Below, in pieces: positions 31,131-43,521 of a stretch of DNA of 64,000 nucleotides (position 1 is its first letter; each line of letters begins with the position of its first letter). Source of the DNA: Owenia fusiformis (lineage: Eukaryota > Annelida > Polychaeta > Sabellida > Oweniidae); the NCBI GenBank assembly GCA_903813345.2, contig CAIIXF020000009.1, forward strand, positions 12,458,030-12,522,029. Reading direction: 5' to 3'. A program made the position numbers and the translations under genes. Below the pieces are notes generated by a model. It ran no database searches, was not told the DNA's origin, and was given only the letters and a program-made list of their open reading frames with translations.

Positions 31131-33656
31131 CATGTTTATCTTTCCAAGTCGTTACATAAGATATATATGTGTTAATATTAATGTTCCTGTCCGACATTGT
31201 TCAAATCAGTACTCTACACCATGCATTTGCATATAATGGCATAAATAATGGTAAAAATGGTATAAATGTTAACACAATGTAGAGTCCATATATGATGCAA
31301 CACTCTTACATACTCTTGTATTGGTATATATCAATTGGCATACATCTGAATCATTTGTTTAGGTCACCAAACAATTCATTGTATTATGGTCAGTACTACT
31401 GTACATGTGTTAAAGTCAAATGGCAATAAATGGCATGAGGTCTAGTAGTCAATATGTTTATGTCAATTCATCTGTTTATAGTCAATATAAATGTCAACTG
31501 AAATCACACATGTCTGGTTTACACGTACGAACTCGTAAATATGATCATCAATGTGTTAATGGCCCGTTAATACTGCGAGCATTTGCCGCATTTTCAATGT
31601 CAAAATTATATTGCTTTCTCCGAACTACCCATATGTCGTCAGTGTATATCCAATATATGCATCTATTATCCACCTACCTATAAAAGCTTTTACTTGGACT
31701 CTGTCAATCCACAATGCGAGCTCTTTATATGACAATGTATTCTTGCCAATTATTGGTAGAACCATCAAAAAGAGCTTGAACGTCACACGAATCACATTGT
31801 TCACGTTCTTAATCATTGTTCGTCCTTCTTTGATTGGTGATCCCTGACTATTAGAGTATAAGATCGCAAGTGAAAAACGGCATTATTAGAGTAAAGCACA
31901 ACTTCGACAACTGAGACATTTTAATGCTGATAGAAATGTTGAATTTGAATCATTTGTATCTGGTCGGTACATGATCTGGTTTAAGACTGGAGACAGCCCC
32001 TTTCATTAAACATCACCCCGCCATCATTTTGCGTCGTTTTCCCCTAAAATGTAATCATATATGTGATGTATTCTTCAGGAAACCAACAATCTAAATTGTC
32101 GATTTCGTCCCTGGTTGTTCAAATTTCCGAAAGTTACATCCTTTGGTCTGTTTTGCTTTTAGAATATATTATCGTTATGGTGATTTATTCAAGGGTTAGC
32201 CACTAGTAGGATTTCTGCATCCAGAGCTACAGCAGCTAATCGGTTTAGAAGTAACCGAACCCCGCTATAACTGACTCATATGCTATCAGTCTTTGATTAT
32301 TCTGTCGGCAAACACCTCGACACTAATCGTATTCGGTTACACAACAGCAAATTTGAGAAACCATCTCACAAATTTGTGGCTAAGGCCGCAGTAATTCAAT
32401 CACTGACCAATGTTTTCCTTTGGGAGTACGTATTAGATTGAGTCGAGGCTGTTATAGCGGTTATAGACATGTTTAGTGAGGATTATTTTGTCTCTAAGAG
32501 ATTGCTTTCTGTTTACTAATATATGCCAGTCGTTATCGTAGGAAAAGCTCCAAATAGGATGTTTCAACATTTTATAACGACATTTACCACAAATTGGAGA
32601 CGAGTCAGTGCAGAACGTAAACCAAGTATGGGGTAAATCCATGGCGTGATATCTCCTTAAATGTCATAACAGACACGAGCGTAACAAGGCATGGGGCAGG
32701 GGAGGCAATTGCCTCTTGCCTCACCGAAATTTGCAGAAAAACAATTTTAATTGAATTTTTGCTCGCACGGTTAGCTGATAGAAGACATTGCATCCGTTCG
32801 TTCTCAGATTATGAAAATGATGTCCATTATAGTATATGTATTTGCCTCAATATTGAAATTTGCCTCACATACATGTATTTACTTTTGCCTATTCGACTTT
32901 TCTAATTTGTCTTGCCCAATTAGATGACGGATATGTCCCTGACAAGGGAACTGTTCATTGTACTATTTATACTAAAAAACATTATTTTTCATTAATACAA
33001 AATAAATCAAAAACTACTAGCGACATCTTTGAATAATAAATACATTTTCCAACATTTAAAAAGTCCAATCATTGTTGACAAATCTATGCAATGAAAAAGG
33101 GTTAATTTAGGGTGCACTCCTTGTACTTCTAACATAGTTTAGACTAGTCATCCCCGCTCATTTAAGTTTAGCTCCTCCCCTAATATGGTTTATTGTCCCT
33201 CCTCTTTATTAAGCTCCCTCTTACTATAATTGCCCATTTCATTAGCTTAGACCCACTTCTATTTGAACATAGCTTACTCATTCCCTTCGATGTTTTAGCC
33301 CAATATCATTATTTAAGCATTGCTTGATTTTAGTTTTGCTTTTTGCCATAATTTAACTTCTCTCAAATCATAGTTTAGCTCATTGCATTAGTTTAACCCC
33401 TCTCCTGTTTGATTTAACGATCATTTCCATGGAAAGATTTAACCTTAACGAAATTACACAAAATAATGAGATCATTTTGAAATATTAAATGTATTTAGAG
33501 ATATCTGCCCGTAGCGAGCTTTTTGTAAGGGGGGGGGGGGCGCGAACCCCGCCCCTAAAAAAAATCCCCATGCCAAACCAAGCCCCTTTGTATCGTAAAG
33601 GACAGTGGCGGGTCCGGAAGCTAACAAGGGAGACCCACACTAAGTCAGGAAAAAAT
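31131..33656. other. No gene recognised
   Basis: Short open frames only, with no splice-bounded exon or family match. 33125-33420 has short runs of similar pyrimidine-rich motifs (TTTAGCTCCTCCCC-like). Confidence 0.5.
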
Positions 33657-34145
33657 ATCCGCGCTTGCGCGGAAAAACTCTTTAGGGTCCTCAAACCAAA
33701 ATGTGCACCAAAAATTAGAAAGTCTGGCATGTTTTTTTGACAATTTGGCCTGACATTGAAAAAATAAGGCCCAAAAATGGACAAGTAATGCCCAAAAAGG
33801 ACCACAAAGAGGCCCTTCAATATTTTTGGGCCAACATTTTTTCTTGGCCCATCCCATGCTAGCGCAGAAAATTTTTATAGGGCCCTAAAACCAAAATTTG
33901 GGCCAAAATTCTGAACATTTATGGCCCGTTCTTTGAAAATTTGGCCTAAAATTGAAAAAATAAGGCCCAAAAGGTCAAGGAATGCCCAAAAAGGCCCATT
34001 AGAGAGGCCTTACAATATTTTTGGGCCAACATTTTTTCTGGGCCCATCCTATGGCCGCGCGTAAAACCTTTTAGGGCCCTAGAACCTAAAGTTTGAAAAT
34101 TTATGCCCTGCTTTTTGAAAATTTGGTCTAAATTGAAAAATGGTC
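33657..34145. repeat. Tandem repeat, ~198-bp unit, 2.5 copies
   Basis: Units start near 33657, 33858 and 34055. Each has GCGCGGAAAA-like starts, TAGGGCCCT, TTTGGCCT, AATAAGGCCCAAAA and AATATTTTTGGGCCAACATT. A related fragment lies at 57790-57905. GGCC/GGGCC dyads give it an unusual composition. Confidence 0.8.
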
Positions 34146-35029
34146 AAATAAATATATATATATACTATACATTATAAAGTTATTAGAGTTTCAAAGCGCA
34201 TTGCCATACATTTTTGAAAAGTCGTCACATACCGTTACTCTAGCTCAACTGAACTTCTGAGGTGACACATACACAACATTAATTTAGGTGACACATACTT
34301 TCTCGGAATGACACATGCACTTCCACCATGATGTTAGTAGCAGATGAAGTTATAGAAGGTCAGCTGTACTTTAGGGACTTTACAGGCCAGTAAGACGTTC
34401 AATTCACACTTACTAGGCCGAAAAGTCTCTCGGGTACACGGCTGAGGACGTGATCGTGATCATACTATGGTGAAATTACCTCCGAACACATGCATTTAGT
34501 TTTCATTAGCGAAGATAGACTACGTGCGTAAAATCTGACCTATAGTAGTTTCAAAATATGGGATGGCTTATCAATGTGACATTGTACTCAATTTACAAGA
34601 GTTTATATACATTTACTTCCGCTATGCGTGATATAAAATGCTTTCTTTTTGAATCCAGGGCAGGGTGGTTATTTTTGATCGCCATGCTTTTATAAAGTAG
34701 TTCTAGCTAAGGCATACACCTTTTCAATTACATTTCAAATACCTTTTGTTACATCACTGGCGGATCAAGAAGTTAACAAAGGGGAGGGGCACATTTTAAG
34801 TTAGAAAAAAACTTCCGCCCCTAAAACCAAAAGTTGAACCAAAACTTTTAAAAGGAGTGGTATCGATATGGAGAACTTTTTGAACACGCGTTTCTCTTAA
34901 ACCAGTCATAAAAAATCTAAAAATTTAAGACATCGTCAATTTAATGGTCATCTTTTGAATGGTAACAATAAATTTGAAAAATATATATATACTTTCATCT
35001 ATCCTGTTTTAGAAAACACATCAAATACT
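34146..35029. other. No gene recognised
   Basis: AT-rich. A few GTGACACATACAC-type units at 34258-34320 belong to the repeat family seen at 37 kb. Confidence 0.5.
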
Positions 35030-35445
35030 TGTTTTTATTCTTGGTATCATGTTTCCAGAGTGAATGAAACATCTTTCCAAACCTCATTGGAACAAAACGA
35101 CATAAACACAATATAATATTGTAATTGTACAAAGGAAATTTTGGTTGATTTTAAAAAAGTATCTTGTTAATGAAATGAAAGGTTTATCTTGATTTTTATC
35201 TTTTGTATAACTATAATATTGAGAGGTCTAAAAACATACTGTATATGCTATTTTGTTCGGAAAGACATTTTATTTCATTCTCAAGAATTGGTAGAGAGGA
35301 GCAAAAACAATTGCACTAAAAAACAAAAAATGTTAACAAAAACAGTTATATAAAATATTTCTAAATAATTTTCGCATTAAATTTTTGTCAATCAGACAAC
35401 ATTACATAAAAAAACGTGTTTTTTACAGAATGTTTTCAATGATTG
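35030..35445. repeat. Dispersed repeat, copy 1
   Basis: About 400 bp starting GTTTTAGAAAACACATCAAA, with CTTGGTATCATGTTTCCAGA and CAGAATGTTTTCAATGATTG. It reappears in the same orientation at about 45178-45555, where it abuts a LINE fragment. The repeat may be part of that LINE or another element. Confidence 0.75.
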
Positions 35446-35466
35446 GTTCATGGTCAGGGTGCATGA

Positions 35467-35827
35467 TGGGAAATTTTCTGCATTCCTCAATTGAGTCACA
35501 TGTTATTTTTCAAACAAGAATCACTCCTTCCCCACATGGCCTACATCTTCCAGATTTGCACAAAGAGTGCACTTATATGCCTAGAAAAGAATTGTGACAA
35601 GAATGTTTTGATAAAGTGTAAACAATTCAGAAAATTTTCAGAAATTTCTTTCACTGAATTTTCTCGTTTTTTATACAATTTACCAAACAAATCTTCTCAC
35701 AAGTCTTTTCTAGGTACATACATGCACTCTTTGTCCAAAACTGGAAGATGTAGACAAAGTGGGGAAGGAGTGATGCTTGTTTGAAAAATAACATGTGACT
35801 CAATTGAGGAATGCAGAAAATTTCCCA
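35467..35827. mobile_element. Foldback MITE, TGGGAAATTTTCTGC ends
   Basis: The 361-bp element has ~125-bp inverted arms: TGGGAAATTTTCTGCATTCC at the left and its inverse at 35808-35827. Inner blocks CACATGTTATTTTTCAAACA and CATCTTCCAGATTTGCACAAAG also pair. The open frames across it are mirror readings of the arms. Confidence 0.85.
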
Positions 35828-36039
35828 ACATTTTGTAAGCGTTGATGAAAGTGATATTTTGACTTTACTAGACTAGTATAGCAAAAATACAAATAGAAAC
35901 GTAAAATTAACATTAATTTACTAATGAGTACGCATTGCTGGCGTGGTTCAGAGAAAAGATTGTGAAATGAAGCCATGCCGATTGATGATTGTCGTCTATA
36001 TGTGTACCAGTATTATAAGTTTCTTCGGACTAACAAAAC

Positions 36040-36228
36040 AATTGTAGACCTCTCCATTCGGTCAACCGTCAAAATCATATACCTCGACTGTAAACCTTGG
36101 AACTACTGTTGACCTCGACCTTCGGTCTCTGTCAACAGTAATTTTTCGGTTTACAGTCTTGGTATACAATTTTGCAGGTTGACCTCTGGAGAGGTATCTG
36201 ACTTTACCGTAGTCGGGCTATTCCGGTG
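36040..36228. mobile_element. Inverted-repeat element next to a CACCCCGG-family end
   Basis: AGACCTCTCCATTCGGTCAACC pairs with GGTTGACCTCTGGAGAGGT across a ~150-bp hairpin; inner AACTGTAAACC-like and TACTGTTGAC / GTCAACAGTA blocks also pair. The following ATCTGACTTTACCG ... GGCTATTCCGGTGTG matches the right end of the element at 6133-6688. Confidence 0.7.
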
Positions 36229-36989
36229 TGATTATATGATAACGATAACGATATTTGCAGGAAGTGAAATTGAGAAGTAATATGATATGTTACAAATAAG
36301 ACAAAGTTCAAATCGCTGACCGCTGTTGGTTGAAATAGTTTGAAACAAAGATCTGAGACTCAAGATTCATAATATAAACTAGCTGTGCGTGTAAATTGTG
36401 AATAAAACGTTTGTACTTACTCGCCATGGCGGTTACTGTGCTAGGTGTGTCGAATGTGGAAGGAACTCCAAATAATTTCTACAATAAAAAAGAACATGTT
36501 TTTGAACGTCTTCCCTTCACCTTCCTTATTACAATTTGAATTTTATAATATAAAATTATACTTATATAAGATTACATATCAAAATAAATGGAACTATATT
36601 ATCACTGAAATTTCTTTTTTTGAAACGCACTCTAGAATTGCACTTCGCCGATACTCGTTTAATTATTAACTCGCAAAAAACTTCCTCGAAGTGTCAACTC
36701 GCACCCAAGTTTCAAGAACCATAGCCACTTGCAAAATGACAATAAGACATGAGAGCTATTTCAACAACAAAAAAACAATTATAGAACAGAATCTAAACAT
36801 TTTTGACATGTAACTTTTAACCAATGGGTCAATGGAATTATACAATCCCATTTTTTCTGTAACTTGCACGTGTGTGGTTAAATAAGTCTATAGTAGAATC
36901 CAATTCATGGAATAGCTAGAGTTGCAAGTTGCCGCAAGAATGGCAATATACGAATTCGAGTAGGTGGAGTAGAAACGATTAACCTTTTC
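36229..36989. other. No gene recognised
   Basis: No exon seen. The minus-strand string GCCATGGCGAGTAAGTAC near 36424-36441 looks like a start codon next to a splice donor, but has no other support. Confidence 0.4.
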
Positions 36990-37650
36990 CTGCAAACACA
37001 TACAAAGCCAAGGTGGTACCCCCTTCTGCAAAGGTGAAACATTCCTGCACGGGGGACAAAATGACACATTCACATTCACTACAAATATGACGTGGACTAC
37101 CAAGATGACACATTCGCTGTCAAAAAGTGACACATGTACTTGCAAGGTGACATATGCACTAGTGAATACCAAGGTGACACATACATTGCGAAGATGACGC
37201 GTACACAGCTATAGTGGTAGCCTCTCTACAAAGGTAAACAGATTCTACCAATGCCATGTGAGACATGCACTACTGTAAACAATGACAAATCCACTGTCAG
37301 CAACACAGCCAATGTGACATATGTGTACTAGCAAGTCGCCATATACACTACCGATGTGACACATACACAACTACACTAGTCGACATGCACATTGCATGAC
37401 ACAAACACTGCCTAAGTGACACGTATACTGACAATGTGGCACATTCAATTCAAAGGTGACACCTACATTATTTAGGTTGCATATACACTGGCAAGGTGAC
37501 ACATACACTGTCAATGTGACATATGCACTACAATTGTGACACATACACTACCAAGCTGACAAACAGTGTTAGTGTGACACATTCGCTACCATGGTTGCAA
37601 TCACTACCAAAGTGGAACAAGCAATAATGATGTTATGTGACACATGCCAT
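36990..37650. repeat. Irregular minisatellite, GTGACACATACACTRCCAA-like
   Basis: Some 25 short units of 18-25 bp based on AAGGTGACACATACACTAC. Further units occur at 34258-34320 and 44205-44365, so it is part of a larger dispersed element. Confidence 0.8.
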
Positions 37651-37658
37651 AATACACT

Positions 37659-37717
37659 GTGGCTAGTCGATCTATGTGGATGCAGTCATTTATATGCAAT
37701 GTATCGTGGGTGCTCGC
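37659..37717 (+). repeat. 59-bp repeat, left copy
   Basis: GTGGCTAGTCGATCTATGTG ... GGGTGCTCGC. An exact inverted copy lies at 44106-44164, and each is next to TGACACATGCACT units. The pair brackets the 4.8-kb TIR element at 39059-43901. Confidence 0.85.
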
Positions 37718-39058
37718 GTACATTATAGGGAATGGGATCATTGCAAAAATATGACAGCAAATCGAGATAAGTGATCTCAGAGTTTCTACTTAACATTGTG
37801 ACTTGAAATCTTGCATACATATTCAATATGCATAGTATCACTACGTGTGAAAGTTTCAGCTACCATATTCCTGTTATAGGGAAGATATTTGAAAAACATT
37901 TCGTAAACGTCAACATATATGTATAAAATGGATGCCACTATGTATCATTTGGATTCAGAACGGTAACAAATGGATGCTATAATAAATTATACTTTTATCA
38001 AGATGATTTATTTACTGATGGACAACTGGCCAGATTTTCTTTGTATTCATTGTTTGGATAAACATTCCTTTTTACTTATCTTGATTTCTATTATGACCGC
38101 CTTGTACCCAAGAGAAAGCCACGTAACCCAATGTTTTTGTCGATAAAATTTGACCAATCAACGACGGCCCTACATTGCCGGACTAGGTCTTCGTGCATTT
38201 CCATCGCGAATTCAGTTTTGATTTTGAATCAACATTGAATTGCATGATTTCATTAATACGAGTATTAATGACTGCTTACATTCCAATGTACATTTAATAA
38301 CATAATATATTGTAACTCTCAAGAAACACTCGATCAGATCAGATAATGTTTTGATAGGTCATTCAGCCTGAAGTCACACGTCGTGTCCATGCGATCTTGT
38401 CAATCAATACGGTTTCGCGATACCCTTAGGTAGCATAGGTATTATGGGAATCTCGGAACTGCTGAATAACTTAGCATAATATCAGCGATGATGCATTGGA
38501 TTGTACAAGGTGGTAATAATTCAAGATCAGATAAGTAAATAAATACGGACAAGTTACAGAGCCATTAACATTCCTTAAAAATGATAATGAGCAGCCAACA
38601 GATGGACCATCCGTAAATCTTGACGATTTTGTCAGCTCAGCTGAACGAGCCTACAGATTCCTTGAAACAAATGACCCAAATTCAAGAATAATATTATCTA
38701 TTTCCAATTTTTTGAAATCGTGGTAAGTGGAATCTTCCAATTACCAATATAGCATTATTATTGTTTTTGGACACTGTGAATTTAAAATATTAAAAATACA
38801 CACATTCAAAATGATTCAATTAAAACCTAGCCAGACTGTATATTGAATCAATTAAGAACGTCTACTAATCCACATGATACATCATAATTAAATTGCTTTT
38901 TTAAAGCGGATATTTCATACCATAACCCCAAAAGTATTATAAAACGCATTGTATTTGTATTTTACTTCACACAGACATATTTGTGTACGTGAAATAATTA
39001 TATTACTTGAATTTTTTATTCCCCATTATAAGTTAAACATATGGCTATTATACATATA
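37718..39058. other. No gene recognised
   Basis: AT-rich. A plus-strand stretch near 38590-38720 is open for about 40 codons before GTAAGTGG at 38723, but lacks a visible acceptor or family match. Confidence 0.4.
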
Positions 39059-39226
39059 TGGGTCTTTTTCAAAAGTTCGTCACTTTCTCCGAAAAATTAA
39101 AACGGTTGATATTTCAATCAATTTTTGATTTTTTGGGACGAACAACGAACATTGTTCCAGAAAATTGCCTTTAAAAGATAGTTTAAGTGGAAATTACGAA
39201 ATAACACAGCAAAATGTAAAAAATCT

Positions 39227-39959
39227 AACGTGCGTGACGTTTTTGATGAAATCAACAGTTACTTTTGTAATACAGACGATAAAATACATTTAAGTCTCTC
39301 AAACTGTGTAAATGCGTATGACGAAAAAATCGTTTGTCGATATTTCATGAATTTATGCATTTAAGGTTTCTCAGCTAATTTTCATGTGCTAACGTGCGTG
39401 ACGTTTTTAAATATCTGCGTTTTTCATCTGCTACCCTGAGTTTCTCATATAACATGATATATTAGGAATAAATATGTTTTAACCAATCTAAAGCTTTAAA
39501 TAAACGTTTTACCCTTGTAAGTTTTGTGTCATAAGGCATTAAGCAAGGCTTTTACTAAAAACTAACGTGCGTGATGAATTGATTGTGTTGACACGAAATA
39601 TGTTAAACTCAATAATAAGTGTACATCTTAGTGATAAAGTAACAGCAGTCGATTTCTTAGTGTATAATACATGTTATACCTTGTCAAACATCATACGTAT
39701 TATATTTTTAAACTGGCAAAATATGGATATCCGATTAATACAATGGTTTAGGACTTATTTCAACCACAGAAGTAAATTATTCTATAACGTACAGTATCTT
39801 GCTTCATGGTCATTCCATTTCCCCAGCAGGATACGTTACAATTAACATTAATAGCTTTCCTCAAATTATTTAGTTTGAAGAATGACATAGCGATATATTG
39901 TTATGTGTATTCATTATTTTATTCAAGAAAATGTTTGCTTGAATTCTACGTGCGTGACG
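39227..39959 (+). repeat. Left motif cluster (4 copies)
   Basis: AACGTGCGTGACG-type motifs at 39227, 39391, 39564 and 39947, all in plus orientation. The last two are followed by TTGACACGA. The steps are about 164, 173 and 383 bp. Confidence 0.85.
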
Positions 39960-39974
39960 ATTTTAAGTTGACAC

Positions 39975-40125
39975 GATTTTAACAATAACGATAACAATAG
40001 TAAAATGTAAATGTAATAACAATAACAACTATAACAATAATAACAATAGTAAAATGTAAATGTAGTAACAATAGTAAAACAATAGTAAAATAATAACAAT
40101 AACAATAACAATAGTAAAATGCTAA
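39975..40125. repeat. Microsatellite (AACAAT/AGTAAA)n
   Basis: Imperfect run of AACAATAACAATAGTAAAATG units. Confidence 0.85.
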
Positions 40126-40609
40126 TAGACTTCATGAGACCAACATATCTTGTAACTGGCACAAAACAATTACTTTGAAAATGTAACAACCACAAGGTTA
40201 ACATTAAGACGGTAATCTATCTACTTACAACTGACTACAATACAATACAGTTACATTTTAAATAGCACTGTTTGAATTTTATACATTTTATATCAAAACC
40301 AGTGGAAATTTAAGTTACTATTGACATTTGATCATCATGATGATCGGGATTTTAATTCAGGCTCCTCACGTTTTGATTTTTCTTCCCTCACAAAAGTTTA
40401 TCAAATTCTGACAAATTGGAAAAAAGCCTTCCAAACTTAAATAAGGAGCGTGTAACTGATAACAAGAACAGTGAAATGTAACAACGTTTGTACACTTGAA
40501 TGCTAAAATTAGACTATGAAAGTCATAAAGGTTCAATAATGTTCATCATAAATGTTCATTTGTCGGTGCCATGGTTCCACATTCTCTCAGTAAGTCAGAA
40601 CCCATCTCT

Positions 40610-41115
40610 TTTCAGAAATCTACCGTAAAAACTCCGGTTTTTCAAAATCTACCGTAAAACTCCAGTTTTTTCAGAAATCTACCGTAAAAACTCCCATTTT
40701 TTCCGAAATCTACCATAAAAACTCCCATTTTTTCCGAAATCTACCGTAAAAACTCCCTTTTTTTCAAAACCTACCGTAAAAACTCCCGTTCTTTCAGAAC
40801 CTACCGCAAAAAAACTCCCGTTTTTTCTGAAATCTTCCGTAAAAAAGTCACGTTTTGTAAAATTTACCGCGAAAAATACCTTTTTTAAAAAATCTCCCGT
40901 AAAAACCCCCGTTTTTTCATAATTTACTGTAAAAACTCCCGTTTTTTCATAGTTTACCGCAAAAACTCCCGTTTTTTTAAATCTCCCGTAAAAACTACGG
41001 TTTTTTTCAAAAATCTCCCGTGAAAACTCCCGCTTTTTTTCAAAAAACTCCCGCAAAAACTACCGGATTTTGAAAAAAAACTCACGTAAAAGTACCGCAA
41101 TTTTTTTAAATCTCC
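40610..41115. repeat. ~30-bp minisatellite
   Basis: About 16 units of CTACCGTAAAAACTCCCGTTTTTTCAGAAAT type. Because the unit is often 30 bp, the minus strand stays open for 125 codons with a ten-residue period (TGVFTVNYEK). I treat this as a repeat, not a protein gene. Confidence 0.85.
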
Positions 41116-41339
41116 CGAAAATTTTTCATTTTAGGTTGGCAAGTCTGGTAATGCCATAAAGCTAAGTAGTCAAAAGAACTATAATATTTATTGAGAATTT
41201 GTTTCTATTTCTTCAAAATCCCAAATCTTGCAAATGCAAAACCTCAAAATGTGAACACCTCCTAATCCGAACGCTCTTAGCTGGTCCCTTGGATTAGACA
41301 GGTTTTACTGTAGGTACAATCCCCTCTAAAAGTTATTGA

Positions 41340-41715
41340 AATCACTGGCTGGGAATTGGTGTTCGCTTACACACAGGTGTTCAATAGAGTATACTCATAT
41401 GTTCGCTGGGCACAGTATTTCACTAAAGAGATGTTCATTATGACAGTTTTACTGTACTGGGAATTGGTGTTCACTATACACAGGTGTTCAATAGAGTAGA
41501 CGCATGTGTTCACTGGGCACAGATCTTCACTAAAGAGGTGTTCATTAGGATATTTTTACTGTACTGAAATCACTGGCTGGGACGGAATCGCTGTTCACTA
41601 TACACAGGTGTTCAATAGAGTAGAGGCATGTCACTGGGCACAGATCTTCACTAAAGAGGTGTTCACTATGACAGTTTTACTGTACTGAAATCAATCACTG
41701 GGAATTCACTATATA
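41340..41715. repeat. ~110-120-bp tandem repeat, three units
   Basis: Units start at GGGAATTGGTGTTC near 41351 and 41459 and a variant near 41579. Each has ACACAGGTGTTCAATAGAGTA, CACTGGGCACAG, CACTAAAGAGGTGTTCA, GTTTTACTGTACTG. Confidence 0.85.
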
Positions 41716-41819
41716 CAAAATTGAAATGTGTGTATCATGCCACCCCTGCAAAATAATTGACTCGCCCACTTGGTCTCTTGGATGCACTTGCAAAATATAT
41801 ATAACCTAAAATAACTCAC

Positions 41820-42150
41820 GTTAAATGGTGGCCATTTTGAAAATGGCCGCATAATAGCCAAAATGTCATAATAGAACAATGTGTCATGCTAATAAGTAGT
41901 CACATATCAAATATGAACAAAATCGCTCCACTACTTTTCAAGTACAGCAAAAATTGTAAAATAGTGTGTAAAAGCATGGTGGCCATTTTCAAAATGGCCG
42001 CCTTCTTGCCAAAATATCACAAAACAGTGTGCCATGCTAATAAGTAGTCACATATTAAATATGAACAAAATCGCTCCACTACTTTTCAAGTGATAGCAAA
42101 AATTGTAAAATCGTGTGTATAAGCCGCCATTTTTCAAGATGGCTGCCATG
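41820..42150. repeat. ~165-bp tandem duplication with GGCCGCCATTTT dyads
   Basis: Two units share GTGTCATGCTAATAAGTAGT, AATATGAACAAAATCGCTCC and ACTTTTCAAGT. Each starts with an AAAATGGCCGCCATTTT-type palindrome; further dyads follow at 42270-42310. Confidence 0.8.
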
Positions 42151-42735
42151 TGTTTCTTAAATATCTACATGTCTAGCTTAATTATGTGCTATATAACTTT
42201 TTTACTTTTCAAACTCATTGCTATTACAGTTTTATATACTGTACCTAAATGACTGTAAAATTGTCACTAAAATGGCCGCCATTTTGACACGAGCGGCCAT
42301 TTTGAAAATCGGCTATCGAGCAGAACTTCTACTCCCATAGGGTATATGTGTCTACATGCATAAACTACGAAAAAAGCACTTGGTGTAAAATGTGTATACC
42401 CTCTGGGAGCCCCAGCATGCATTTTCTTGGTGTTGTATTTTCTAAACTACCGGAAAATACGTCGAATTATACGAAATACTTACGTCTTCTGCTAGCCAAA
42501 ATGGCCTCAGCCGGGACGAATCTAAATTGCGAATGGTCTATGTGGAACGAAACTAGCAATTTCTATCAATGCAATATCATTTATGGAATAAATAGTCTAA
42601 ATAGTCGATCAAAGATCATTTATATAATTCAAATAACCATGCATAAAGAATTTGTTTTCAGTGAAGTCGAGAAGAATTGAGTCCATCTGAACCGACGCTC
42701 AATCACTTTGTCCATTGGTGTCAAAGTTTGACAAA

Positions 42736-43521
42736 CGTCACGCACGTTAGAATTTTATTGGTTCTATTCTATTTTCTGCATACAATAATTGACGAAATTT
42801 TCTGAACTCTGAAACTGAGATTAGTAAAAGCAATAAAAATCAGTGCTTGGCACTCCTGACAAGACTATTGACATAACCATTAACATAAGGACAAGATGTT
42901 GATCTTTTATAACGTGCGTGATTGCTTGACACGAACACTTTTATCACATATAAATTAAGCTATGGTGTCAAAAAACAGATTAATGACGAAAACAACCACA
43001 ATATTTGCTGATTCCAGATGAATATTCCCTTTCTTACATTTAGGTGTGTGTGAAAATCGTTTTATATCAATGAGAAATTTAAGTAATTCGTTAATGCGAG
43101 AGTATGACACGATAAAGGACTACGTGCGTGGCGGATTAACGTGCGTAACGAAGTTTGACACCAATCTTCGAGCAACTTATAAAGACCATATTGCCGCTTC
43201 AGAGTTGAAACTTACCACTGGATCTATAACATCTCGTAAATGTGTAAATAAAATACAATTTCATTTACACATGTGATCGCGTATTTTATATGAAAATAGG
43301 CTTTCTAACGTGCGTGACGAGTTTGACACGAAAAACGATAATGCACGCAACTGAGCATAAAAATCATTTTCCATATATACTTCATATAGCATTGAACACA
43401 ATGAGAGCTCGGTGTATCCTCCTTTCGAAAAAACACTCATCTGACTTTTTGTAAAAATAATCAGCCTGGAGCTCATGAATAACGTGCGTGATGGTGTTTG
43501 ACACCATGCATCACGCACGTT
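42736..43521. repeat. Right motif cluster (7 copies)
   Basis: Motifs at 42736 (minus), 42911, 43121, 43138, 43307, 43481 and 43509 (minus). The last two form a 41-bp palindrome, AACGTGCGTGATG ... CATCACGCACGTT. TTGACAC follows most of them. Confidence 0.85.

Noticed and set aside
36424-36441. Minus-strand GCCATGGCGAGTAAGTAC as a two-codon first exon
   Set aside because: Good start and donor strings but no supporting downstream exon or promoter evidence.
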